NCBI RefSeq assembly: GCF_918741285.1
Contig: NZ_CAKKNC010000011.1
Span: 62,001 to 126,000, forward strand
From: Sphingobium sp. CECT 9361
GTDB lineage: Bacteria; Pseudomonadota; Alphaproteobacteria; Sphingomonadales; Sphingomonadaceae
Reading direction: 5' to 3'
DNA length: 64,000 bases
The translations under genes and the position numbers were made by a program. Position 1 is the first letter of the stretch; every line of letters starts with the position of its first letter. The notes beneath the pieces are model-generated. The model was not told the origin of the DNA, did not search any database, and worked only from the letters and a program-made list of their open reading frames with translations. Positions 34,013 to 42,433 of the stretch are shown in pieces.

Positions 34013-37000
34013 CTAGTGAAAGTCCCGCGATTTTGGCAGTATCCGCACATCCCGCGGATGCTTTTGAGGATTAAAGCCAGCGCCTGGGGAAGGAAGAGAT
34101 TCGTCCGATGCGCCAATGTCGATGGGTGTCGGACCGGCATCTGACAAGCGGTCAAGCATCGCCGTCCGATCATGAATGCGTGTAGCCATCACATGCACCA
34201 CGCCCTCCTTGCTGCGTTGAACCTCGCCCTCCACTATCATCAATCGGCTGGCCATCACCGGGCGGCGCTGCATTTCGAACAGGCGCGCCCATAGCAATAT
34301 GTTGGTAACGCCAGTCTCGTCCTCCAGCGTAATGAAAATGGCGTTGCCCTTGCCAGGACGCTGGCGGACCAGCACGATCCCGGCGGCGCGAACGGACGTG
34401 CCGCTTTTGGCGGCGCTGATCTGCGCGCAACTCAAGACGCCTTCCGCTGCGAAATCGTTGCGGAGAAACTGCATCGGATGGCCTTTAAGGCTCAGCCGCG
34501 CTGTTTGATAGTCAATGGCGACTTGCTCACTTAGCGGCATCGCAGGCAGAAATGCGTCCGGCTCTTCCCCCAACTCTCGCGCGGACAGATCGCGAGTGCG
34601 GGCTGCCGCAAAAAGCGGAAGCTCATCGGACGGAGTGCGGCGCACTTCCCATAGCGCTTCGCGCCGGTCCTGCCCCAGCGAACGACATGCATCGCCATCG
34701 GCCAGCAGGCGCAATGCACGGTCCGGAAGATGCGCGCGGCGCGCCATGTCTTCGATGCTGGTGAAGGGATTTGTGCGGCGCGCTGCGACCAGTTGCTGCG
34801 CCCAATCCTTGCGGAAACTGTCGATCTGCCGAAAACCCAGCCGGAGAGCGTGGGTCAGTCTCTGTACCGTGCGCCAGTCCTGAGTGTCGCGCCGAGCGAT
34901 AGGCGCGCGCTCAACGGCGTTGTCCCAGCAACTGAAATTTACGTCCACAGGATGCACCGGCACACCATGCTCATGCGCATCACGGACGATCTGCGCCGGA
35001 GCGTAAAAGCCCATCGGCTGCGAATTGAGCAATGCACAGGCGAAGATGGCCGGATGATGGCATTTTATCCAGGCGGAAACATACACAAGTCGGGCAAAGG
35101 AAAGTGCGTGGCTTTCCGGGAAACCATAGCTGCCGAACCCTTCGATCTGTTTGAAGCAGCGTTCGGCAAAATCCGCTTCATAGCCGCGCCCTACCATGCC
35201 TCCGACAAGCTTCTCCTTGAATTTATCCATGCCCCCGACATTCCGGAATGTCGCCATCGCACGGCGCAATTGATTGGCTTCGCCCGCTGTGAAGCCCCCT
35301 GCTGTGATGGCGAGTTTCATTGCCTGTTCCTGAAACAGCGGCACACCGAAAGTCTTGCCCAGCAAATGTACCAATTCATCCCTGGGATGCGGCGATGCCG
35401 GAGAGGGAAATGTTACTTTCTCCGCTCCTTCCCTGCGTCGCAGATAAGGATGCACCATGTCGCCTTCGATCGGCCCTGGCCGAACGATCGCCACCTGAAC
35501 CGTCAGATCGTAGAGACATTTCGGCTTCAGGCGCGGCAGCATATTGATCTGCGCCCGGCTTTCGACCTGAAACACGCCGATGCTATCGCCTTCCTCCAGC
35601 ATCGCATAAACATCTTTGTCTTCGGAGGCGAGATCGACCGTCAAGTGCATCCTGCCGAAGCCATTCTGTTCCATCAGGTCGAACGCCTTGCGGATGCAGG
35701 TAAGCATCCCCAGCGCCAACACATCGACTTTCATTAAGCCGAGGGCATCGATGTCGTCCTTGTCCCACTCGATGAAACTGCGGTTGGCCATTGCGCCGTT
35801 CAGGATCGGCACGGTCTCATCCAGCCGATCCTGCGTCAGCACAAAGCCCCCGACATGCTGAGACAGGTGACGCGGAAAAGGCGCTTCGATCAACTGATCG
35901 ACCAACGCGCGCAAGCGCACGATCTGAGGATTGTCGAGCGCGAACCCAGCGTCCACTATGCGCGCGTCACCCATATCGCCAGACCAACTGCCCCAGATGG
36001 TGCTGGCGAGGCGCGCTGAAACATCTTCGCTGAGACCAAGCACCTTGGCCATCTCCCGCACGGCGCTGCGGGAGCGATAATGGATGACGGTGGACACAAT
36101 GCCTGCCCGTTCGCGCCCGTAGCGTTCATAGACATATTGCATGACCTCTTCCCGACGCTCGTGCTCGAAGTCGACGTCGATGTCTGGCGGTTCATCGCGA
36201 TCGTCGGATACGAAGCGCGAAAAGAGCAGATCGTGCTGCATGGGATCGACAGAGGTAATGCCCAGCAAGAAGCACACCATGCTGTTGGCAGCCGATCCCC
36301 GGCCCTGACATAATATCGGCGGTTCCTGACTGCGCGCAAACGCGACGATGTCGTATACGGTCAGGAAGTAATAGGCATATTGGCGGGAACGGATGAGATC
36401 GAATTCCTCCTTTAATAATGTCCTCAACTTGTACGGTAGCTTGTACCCGTAACGCGCATAGGCAGCGGTGAAGGTAATTTCCTCCAACCAATCGACCGGA
36501 TCTCTTCCTTCCGGTACTGGCTCGCGTGGATATTGGTAGCGAAGGTGATCCAGTGTAAAATGGATGCGCGACAGAAATTCGATCGTTTGGGCAACCGCTT
36601 CCGGGCAGCGGCGGAACAGGCGTGCCATTTCGGTAGCGGGTTTCAGATGACGCTCTGCATTCGCTTCCAGCCTGCGTCCCGCGTCAGCCAGAGTCACGCC
36701 ATGACGAATGCATGTCAGCGCGTCGTGCAGCGGTCGGTGGTCCGGTTCGGCATAGAGCGCATCATTGGTTGCCAGCAGAGGCACGCCCGTTGCCTTCGAT
36801 ACGGCTATAAGCTCGGCAAGTCTTCGTTCGTCCGACCCGTTTCGCAGCAATGTAGCGGCAAGCCATACGCGTTTTGGCGCGTGACGGGATAAGCGGCGCA
36901 GAGTGGCTTCAAGCCCGCTGGGTGGGAGCAGGCGGAGATGCGACACCGGCATGGGCTGCTGTGCAGGCTCGAAGGGCACTGGCTTTCTGTGCGCTTCCTG

Positions 37001-37591
37001 CACCTCGGCGGTATCGCCCGGCATCACGATCAGCAACAGGTCGCGCGCATAAAGGAGCAAGTCGTCGAAGGTCAGGATGCAGTCGCCTTTGACTGCCTTC
37101 ATGTTGCCGACTGTCAGCAACTTGGTCAGATTACCCCAGCCATCGCGATTGACCGGATAGGCCACGATGTCCGGCGTACCGTCAACGAAAACCAACCGTG
37201 CGCCCGTTACCAGCCGCAGATCGCTTTCACATGCGGCACTTTCTTCTGGAGTGAGTTCTGGCTTCTCTCCGCGTTTCTTCTTTTCTTCGATCCACTCATT
37301 ACGGGCTCTGTTCGGCGCATCCTTTAGTGCTTTCCACGCACGGACCACGCCTGCCACACTGTTGCGGTCGGCAATGCCGATGGCTTTCAGACCAAGCTCA
37401 TTTGCCCGCCCCACCATGTCCGAGGGGTGGCTGGCGCCGCGCAGGAAGGAAAAGTTTGTGGCGGCGACAAGTTCAGCACAGTCAGGGCCTTCGGTCTGTT
37501 TCTGACGCAGATACAGACGGGTAGACTTACTTGCCTGCTGCCCCCGCGGGTCGGCGGCCTTTACATGCGCCGGATCGCGGCCGCGCTTCAT
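34013..37591 (-). CDS. dnaE2: Error-prone DNA polymerase ImuC/DnaE2
   Basis: 1192 residues from the ATG at 37589-37591, which overlaps the imuB stop (ATGA). C-family polymerase: PHP domain (ELVAATNFSFLRGASHPSDM, GIADRNSVAGVVRAWKAL), palm with catalytic Asp residues in PPDIDVDFEHERREEV (~490), GRGSAANS, SQHVGGFVLTQ, and a C-terminal OB fold (AGIVLVRQRPGKGNAIFITL). DnaE2 lacks the tau/epsilon-binding tail of DnaE1 and does mutagenic translesion synthesis with ImuA and ImuB under SOS control. PHP metal ligands of DnaE2 are usually degenerate. The order imuA-imuB-dnaE2 is canonical for sphingomonads and caulobacters. Confidence 0.96.
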   Translation of the reverse strand: MKRGRDPAHVKAADPRGQQASKSTRLYLRQKQTEGPDCAELVAATNFSFLRGASHPSDMVGRANELGLKAIGIADRNSVAGVVRAWKALKDAPNRARNEWIEEKKKRGEKPELTPEESAACESDLRLVTGARLVFVDGTPDIVAYPVNRDGWGNLTKLLTVGNMKAVKGDCILTFDDLLLYARDLLLIVMPGDTAEVQEAHRKPVPFEPAQQPMPVSHLRLLPPSGLEATLRRLSRHAPKRVWLAATLLRNGSDERRLAELIAVSKATGVPLLATNDALYAEPDHRPLHDALTCIRHGVTLADAGRRLEANAERHLKPATEMARLFRRCPEAVAQTIEFLSRIHFTLDHLRYQYPREPVPEGRDPVDWLEEITFTAAYARYGYKLPYKLRTLLKEEFDLIRSRQYAYYFLTVYDIVAFARSQEPPILCQGRGSAANSMVCFLLGITSVDPMQHDLLFSRFVSDDRDEPPDIDVDFEHERREEVMQYVYERYGRERAGIVSTVIHYRSRSAVREMAKVLGLSEDVSARLASTIWGSWSGDMGDARIVDAGFALDNPQIVRLRALVDQLIEAPFPRHLSQHVGGFVLTQDRLDETVPILNGAMANRSFIEWDKDDIDALGLMKVDVLALGMLTCIRKAFDLMEQNGFGRMHLTVDLASEDKDVYAMLEEGDSIGVFQVESRAQINMLPRLKPKCLYDLTVQVAIVRPGPIEGDMVHPYLRRREGAEKVTFPSPASPHPRDELVHLLGKTFGVPLFQEQAMKLAITAGGFTAGEANQLRRAMATFRNVGGMDKFKEKLVGGMVGRGYEADFAERCFKQIEGFGSYGFPESHALSFARLVYVSAWIKCHHPAIFACALLNSQPMGFYAPAQIVRDAHEHGVPVHPVDVNFSCWDNAVERAPIARRDTQDWRTVQRLTHALRLGFRQIDSFRKDWAQQLVAARRTNPFTSIEDMARRAHLPDRALRLLADGDACRSLGQDRREALWEVRRTPSDELPLFAAARTRDLSARELGEEPDAFLPAMPLSEQVAIDYQTARLSLKGHPMQFLRNDFAAEGVLSCAQISAAKSGTSVRAAGIVLVRQRPGKGNAIFITLEDETGVTNILLWARLFEMQRRPVMASRLMIVEGEVQRSKEGVVHVMATRIHDRTAMLDRLSDAGPTPIDIGASDESLPSPGAGFNPQKHPRDVRILPKSRDFH

Positions 37592-39195
37592 GCGAATAGC
37601 CCATGCACGTACCATGCGGGATTGGACCGTTCAGTGCCGTACAGGCCGTGGCGAAATATCCATAAGCGCCGGCCCCGCGCATCCTCCACGCGATAATAGT
37701 CGCGGGTAAGAAAGCGGTCCTGTTCGGGCTTTTCAAGCTGACCGTCCGCAATCTTCCACCATTGCGGAGCGATCCGTTCCGGCCCTTCGAAGCGCGTGAC
37801 CTCGTGAAGCGCGCGCCGCCAGCGGAAACGGTGCGGCGGGCCGTCCGGCACCTGCGCCATGACATCGATACGCTGGGGCGGATCGAACAGATGGATCGGA
37901 CGGGTCGGCGGGGCGTGCGGATATTCGGAGGGGGGCGCTTGCCACTGGGCAGGGCCGCGGCTTTCGATTGCGGGAAGAGCAAGCTGCCCTTGCTCGGGAA
38001 TGTGGGTATCGACAGGGGCAAGGCGCAAGACGCGATTGCGCCCGGCACGAGTGGCAAGAGCATCGAGCAGCGCGGCGACATCTGCACCTTCCTTCGCTGC
38101 GCCGCCTTCCAGCGCCAACTGACTGGCCGCAAGTGGCTCAGCCCGCGGCACTGCCAGACGCACCATATCGAAACCGAAACCAGGATCGAGCGGATCCGAC
38201 ACACTCTCCATCCGCTCGGCAAAGAGGCGCATTATTGCGGGCGGATCGCGCACTGGCAGGCTGGTTTCGACGCGTAGCGGAAAGGCCAGGCCGTCACTGC
38301 GAAAGAAGGTGGCGTGGAAACGACGCCCCCCTTGCGCCCGCTCGCCCAACTGCACGCAGGCCTGGGCCACCAACTGCTCCAGCGCAGCCACTGCATATTC
38401 GGTGCGCGCGACGGGTTCCGCAAAGGGATGATCGATCTGAATAGCGGGTGCTACGCGGCGCGGATTGAGAGGATGCGCGGCCTGACCTAGCAGCAGGTGT
38501 AGCGCATCGACCGCCTCAGCGCCAAAGCGTGCGGCAAGGGTAGAGAGAGGACGTGCGGCTACCTCGCCTACGGTTTTCAGGCCCGCACGCCGTAATGAAG
38601 CTTCGCTGTCAGGGGGAAGGCGAAGCGCCGCTACGGGCAAGCGGCGAATCGCAGCGTCTTCGTCAGGCGCGGGGCGCCCGGGGAAACGCGCGAGCGCATG
38701 GGCGGCCTCGGCCGTATTCCCCAGTGCAGCGCGGACGCGAATATCTCGGCGTAGCAACCGGGCAACAGCATCCTCCATCAGCGCGATTTCACCTCCGAAA
38801 AGATGCGCGCAACCGCTGATGTCGAGCATCAATCCATCCGGTGGGTCGACTGCCGCCATAGGTGTGTAGCGCGCGGCGCCATCGCACAGTCGTTCCAGCC
38901 AATCCTGATCGGCATGCGCATCGACATCGAATACTCGCAGTTCGGGGACTTGCGCGCGCGCATCGGCCAGCGCCATCCCGGGAGCAAGACCCAATGCCAT
39001 CGCATCGCTATCCAGCGTGCATAGTCGCATGGCGCCACGTACCTTCTCGACAAAGGCAGTGGGGGGCACTTGCTGGTCAGGCAGCGGCCTCCACATATCC
39101 GGTCGCGCGATCCGTAGCCGGTCCAGCGACAGGAAGGGAAGCCAAAGCGCCAGAAAGCGCCGCCTGTCCGGGGTCTTCAAAACATCTTCGATCAC
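37588..39195 (-). CDS. imuB: Y-family polymerase-like accessory protein ImuB
   Basis: 535 residues. The GTG at 39193-39195 is chosen for its SD GGAG 7 bases upstream; ATGs at 39225 and 39255 are in frame but lack one. The body opens RRRFLALWLPFLSLDRLRIA and shows the fingers/palm-like VFDVDAHADQDWLERLCDGA and DPPDGLMLDISGCAHLFGGE, where Y-polymerase acidic metal ligands are partly replaced, as in all ImuB proteins, so no polymerase activity is expected. It bridges ImuA, the beta clamp and DnaE2. It overlaps imuA by about 119 bp and dnaE2 by 4 bp. Confidence 0.92.
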   Translation of the reverse strand: MIEDVLKTPDRRRFLALWLPFLSLDRLRIARPDMWRPLPDQQVPPTAFVEKVRGAMRLCTLDSDAMALGLAPGMALADARAQVPELRVFDVDAHADQDWLERLCDGAARYTPMAAVDPPDGLMLDISGCAHLFGGEIALMEDAVARLLRRDIRVRAALGNTAEAAHALARFPGRPAPDEDAAIRRLPVAALRLPPDSEASLRRAGLKTVGEVAARPLSTLAARFGAEAVDALHLLLGQAAHPLNPRRVAPAIQIDHPFAEPVARTEYAVAALEQLVAQACVQLGERAQGGRRFHATFFRSDGLAFPLRVETSLPVRDPPAIMRLFAERMESVSDPLDPGFGFDMVRLAVPRAEPLAASQLALEGGAAKEGADVAALLDALATRAGRNRVLRLAPVDTHIPEQGQLALPAIESRGPAQWQAPPSEYPHAPPTRPIHLFDPPQRIDVMAQVPDGPPHRFRWRRALHEVTRFEGPERIAPQWWKIADGQLEKPEQDRFLTRDYYRVEDARGRRLWIFRHGLYGTERSNPAWYVHGLFA

Positions 39196-39895
39196 GGTTC
39201 CACTCCAGCCGCCACCGCAATCCATCGGGACCAGCTCGGCGGCGCAGCAATTCAAGGTCGAAGGCGCTTGGTCCCATCAATCTTTCCCCTAAGGGATCGA
39301 TCGAAGGCGCGGAGGCGATCCGCCAACGCGTTTCTGCAGCACTGGGGGCAGGTTGCGCATCCAGTCTCAGAAGCAGCGCAATGACTCCCGATCCTTCAGC
39401 CGCGAGGGCCAGTCGACGACTCGCAGTGAGATCGAGGACGGAGGGATTGCCCCAACATTCGATCACCACCGCAGCAAGCCCCGCACAGCGCAACGCATCC
39501 GACGCGGCACGCAAGAGCATTGTTTCATCCTGCATTACGCCCAGCAACAGCATTGCAGGATCAAAACCCAGCGCCGCCAAACCCGGACCATATAGATGCC
39601 CACCAATTTTCTCTGCCTTGTTCGTGCGTAGCCAGAGCATAGGCAGCCCCCCTTGTCCTGCCAGCAAACCGAGCAACAAAGCGAAACCTGCGGAGCTGCC
39701 TGAGTCTTCGACATTTGCGCCGAACAGTTCGTGCAGCCGACCTTTCAGAAGCCCTCCACCAAGCGCCGCATCCAGCGCGGCATGGCCACTGGCAAGCATA
39801 GCGGGCATGTCCGCCGTACGCCCTCGTTCCAACGTCGCAATGTGGCCACGCAGGAATGCAAGAGTTGAAGACGAATCGGCGGCAAGAATGTTCAT
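39077..39895 (-). CDS. imuA: ImuA, RecA-like accessory protein of SOS mutagenesis
   Basis: 272 residues with a RecA/SulA-like fold: AMLASGHAALDAALGGGLLK (~32-51), RLHELFGANVEDSG where the Walker A is degenerate, and LPMLWLRTNKAEKIGGHLYG; it ends RWRLEWNRDRRCFEDPG, typical for alphaproteobacterial ImuA. It assists ImuB and DnaE2 in damage-induced mutagenesis. First gene of the cassette, with a candidate LexA site 5-20 bp upstream of its ATG. Confidence 0.92.
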   Translation of the reverse strand: MNILAADSSSTLAFLRGHIATLERGRTADMPAMLASGHAALDAALGGGLLKGRLHELFGANVEDSGSSAGFALLLGLLAGQGGLPMLWLRTNKAEKIGGHLYGPGLAALGFDPAMLLLGVMQDETMLLRAASDALRCAGLAAVVIECWGNPSVLDLTASRRLALAAEGSGVIALLLRLDAQPAPSAAETRWRIASAPSIDPLGERLMGPSAFDLELLRRRAGPDGLRWRLEWNRDRRCFEDPGQAALSGALASLPVAGPATDRATGYVEAAA

Positions 39896-39900
39896 GATTT

Positions 39901-39915
39901 GTTCTAGTGTGGTTT
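39901..39915 (-). promoter_or_regulatory. LexA (SOS) box of imuABC
   Basis: GTTC-N7-GTTT on the plus strand (AAAC-N7-GAAC in gene direction), one base from the alphaproteobacterial direct-repeat LexA site GTTC-N7-GTTC. It ends 6 bp before the imuA start, so bound LexA would block transcription initiation or early elongation. Confidence 0.6.
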
Positions 39916-40144
39916 TATTGCTGAATTTGTCAAGGCGAGCCTGTGAGGACTGTATACTAAAGGGGTTGCTGCACCTCGGTGATGCCGGAGGCCAATGGGC
40001 TGCTACGGTGCCCCACTGGTCAACCTTTCATTCAAACGGCTTATTCAGGATTAAACACTTGCCGGAATGCCCACTGATATGACAATCTAGGACGTCTAGA
40101 GGCTTAGCAAGCGAAATAGCATCTTCACAAAGGAGCTCCAGTCG

Positions 40145-40603
40145 TTGAGCGCTTTCTCTGCAATCGATCTTCAAACCCGGCTTGAGGTGCAAGATCTGCT
40201 AAGCCGATTCTGCCACGCTCTCGACCATAATGCGGTGGACCGCTGGGCCAAGCTCTTCACCACGGACGGCTACATCGACGCACCCAGATTAGGATGCTTT
40301 AAGGGTCGCGAGGAAATTATCAAAATTCCCGAGATGGTCCACGAGTTGGGAGGGGGCGCATGGCGCCACTATCTAAACAACGTGTACATCGAGCGAGCGG
40401 AGGACAATCGCGATTTGAAGGTCGAAGCCTATTGCATGGTCAGCGACTGGCGGAAAGCCGGCCATGTGGTTCGTTGTTGGGATTTCAGTGCTGTCGTTGG
40501 GAAGCGCAACGGCCTTAAATTTGTCAGCCTCCTTCTGAAACCGGTGCTGGATTGCAACGAGGCCATAGCGATTAAAGAGCCGGAGCCGTCAATCGTCGGA
40601 TAG
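40145..40603 (+). CDS. SnoaL-like/aromatic-hydroxylase-beta-like protein
   Basis: 152 residues starting at a TTG (40145) with AAGGAG 9 bases upstream. NTF2-like fold of the SnoaL_4 type: EVQDLLSRFCHALDHNAVDR, WAKLFTTDGYIDAPRLGCFK and a C-terminal VVGKRNGLKFVSLLLKPVLD. The helix-pair motif (cH..D....W..lFt.Dg) is shared with ring-hydroxylase small subunits and SnoaL-type dehydratases. No co-transcribed partner; upstream are 249 bp that contain two CTAG motifs and no gene. Function unknown. Confidence 0.75.
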   Translation: MSAFSAIDLQTRLEVQDLLSRFCHALDHNAVDRWAKLFTTDGYIDAPRLGCFKGREEIIKIPEMVHELGGGAWRHYLNNVYIERAEDNRDLKVEAYCMVSDWRKAGHVVRCWDFSAVVGKRNGLKFVSLLLKPVLDCNEAIAIKEPEPSIVG

Positions 40604-40670
40604 TTTCACAATAGGCGAACCTTGATTATCATGTGCTGACCTGCGTTACTCGCCTGAATGGCGGCGGGTG

Positions 40671-41414
40671 TCACGTAACCTGCAGCAATATAAACGATAT
40701 ATTATCGTGCCCTCCTGCCTCAAGAGCGGCATTGAGCAATTGGTTGGCGCAATTATCTATACTGGTCGTAAGTAGACCCATCAACCATGCGTCATCGATC
40801 GCCCCTGACAGCCCATCGGAACATAATACAAATACATCGCCTGCCATTACGCTGCACACAGCATGTTCAAGATCGGAGCGATCTTCGATACCGATAGCCC
40901 GGGTGATCACATTGGACTGCGGATGCCTGCGACCCTGCGCTTCCGTTATTATACCCCTGTCCGCCATGTCCTGCACGACGCTATGATCGCGTGTCAGTCT
41001 TTCCAGCTTTCCACTACGAAGCCGATATATCCGGCTGTCCCCTGCCCAGAAGATGGTGCCTTCCCGTCCTTGAACATGAAGCGCAGCAACCGTGGATCCG
41101 CAAATATGACCAGCCGCTTTTGCCATTGCCAGAATGTCGGCATTGGCGCTTTCAAGCGCTTTTATGATTGATTGCGAACGTGTGACTTCAGGTGTTTCAG
41201 TAAGCTGTGCGAGCGCACGCACCACCATAGTAGCGGCTTTATCACCAAGATGATGGCCCCCCATGCCATCGGCAATCGCCCATAGCCTGTGATCCGAGCA
41301 ATCGAGCAGTCGATCCTCGTTCACGCTACGCACTTTGCCGATGTGGCTACGCGCGACGGAGCGGATCGTAAGCGCCCCGGCTTGCGCCGTTTTGCGCAAA
41401 GCGAACATTTTCAC
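40671..41414 (-). CDS. PP2C-family protein phosphatase (PppA/Stp type)
   Basis: 247 residues, soluble. All PP2C motifs are present in order: SHIGKVRSVNEDRLL (~23-37), LWAIADGMGGHHLGDKAA (metal Asp-Gly), CGSTVAALHV, FWAGDSRIYRLRSGKLERLT, ITRAIG, VFVLCSDGLSGAIDDAW (metal Asp) and GGHDNISFILL. A Mn/Mg-dependent phosphatase is expected, removing the phosphates placed by the Ser/Thr kinase in the same operon. It overlaps the FHA gene by 4 bp. In type VI secretion the homologue PppA antagonises PpkA; here no secretion genes accompany it. Confidence 0.92.
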   Translation of the reverse strand: MKMFALRKTAQAGALTIRSVARSHIGKVRSVNEDRLLDCSDHRLWAIADGMGGHHLGDKAATMVVRALAQLTETPEVTRSQSIIKALESANADILAMAKAAGHICGSTVAALHVQGREGTIFWAGDSRIYRLRSGKLERLTRDHSVVQDMADRGIITEAQGRRHPQSNVITRAIGIEDRSDLEHAVCSVMAGDVFVLCSDGLSGAIDDAWLMGLLTTSIDNCANQLLNAALEAGGHDNISFILLQVT

Positions 41415-42424
41415 TTCTCGTCCTCTTCAAGCGCGGATGCTGCGGCATCATAGGCTTGAACGAAAGCACGGTTCAGTCGGCCATCTTGGCCATCCGCAAT
41501 TTGCGCCATCAATTCCGCCTGCCGTTCGCAAGCGATTTCCCAGCTTGCCGCCGCTTTGCCCTTCATCAGCGTCTGGCGCTGCGCTGCGGCTTCCTCGACA
41601 TTGGCGGGTTCGAATGTTTCGACGGATAATCGCAAGGCAGCGCGCAACCCTTCGAAGGTGGCAATCAAATGCTTCTTGATATCGCGAAAAGAGGCTTTCA
41701 GCGCGGAAGGGCCGCTCAGGAAGCCTCGGTCTCCCATAAGCAGCAGATCGATGGCCAATCTTTGCGTAGGGGCCCATTTGAAGGGATTATTGTCCGCTCC
41801 GCCAATCGTCGTTCGAGCCAGTTGGTATCGCCCGCGCACACGCTCTCGCTCGGCCATCAGATCGCCAATGCCAAGCACCATCTGGCGATATACGGCACCC
41901 GCCCGCGCCATGATTTCTTCTGGATCTTCTCCTGAAAACGCGGAAGAGTGTATTCCTGCCCCTTCGCAAAACGCTTCGAGCAGAGACCCCTGACCGCCCG
42001 CATAATGCTCCCCCGCATCGTCTACCCAGTCGGTCGGTACGGCAATGGATGTCCCCAGCGGCGGCGACAGGATAAGCGTCTTGCCATCCTCGATAGTCGA
42101 ACGCGCCTGAACGGCATAATCCGCCACCAACGTATAAGGACCAAATCCAATGGTTTTAGGCAGCGCCATCTTGATATCGCTATTGTCGGGCAAACGTTGA
42201 TCGGACACTCCGTCAAAAACGCCATTCGCACCGAAACAGCGCAGAATGAGAGCATCTGCCTCCACCGAAAACGCGCAATGGGCGCGCGAAATCTCGCAGA
42301 TCGGATCGTTCATGACCCAGTCTGCCTGAGGATCGCGACCGATCGTCATCGTTCCTTCCTGAAGGAAACGTGCATCGACCGGTTGATGCATCTGGTCCTT
42401 CTCGAACAGCTTGAAGATGTACAT
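41411..42424 (-). CDS. tagH: FHA-domain protein with TagH-type C-terminal region
   Basis: 337 residues. FHA domain ~20-105 (MTIGRDPQADWVMNDPICEI, SRAHCAF; Arg, Ser and His phosphothreonine-binding positions kept). The C-terminal part (~175-285) holds MVLGIGDLMAERERVRGRYQ, TTIGGADNNPFKWAPT and SFRDIKKHLIATFEGLRAAL, the block found in type VI secretion FHA proteins (TagH/Fha1). In that system the FHA protein is phosphorylated by PpkA and switches on apparatus assembly. It sits between the phosphatase (4-bp overlap) and kinase genes (9-bp gap), so it is the probable substrate of both. Absence of T6SS structural genes nearby makes its output uncertain. Confidence 0.87.
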   Translation of the reverse strand: MYIFKLFEKDQMHQPVDARFLQEGTMTIGRDPQADWVMNDPICEISRAHCAFSVEADALILRCFGANGVFDGVSDQRLPDNSDIKMALPKTIGFGPYTLVADYAVQARSTIEDGKTLILSPPLGTSIAVPTDWVDDAGEHYAGGQGSLLEAFCEGAGIHSSAFSGEDPEEIMARAGAVYRQMVLGIGDLMAERERVRGRYQLARTTIGGADNNPFKWAPTQRLAIDLLLMGDRGFLSGPSALKASFRDIKKHLIATFEGLRAALRLSVETFEPANVEEAAAQRQTLMKGKAAASWEIACERQAELMAQIADGQDGRLNRAFVQAYDAAASALEEDEK

Positions 42425-42433
42425 TGCGGTTTC

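Noticed and set aside
37588-39195. Active Y-family polymerase (DinB-like) for ImuB
   Set aside because: The acidic metal-binding residues of the palm are not conserved, and the position between imuA and dnaE2 defines it as ImuB.
38862-40082. 406-codon plus-strand frame across imuB/imuA
   Set aside because: Antisense to two well-recognised genes; Arg/Ser/Pro-rich shadow.
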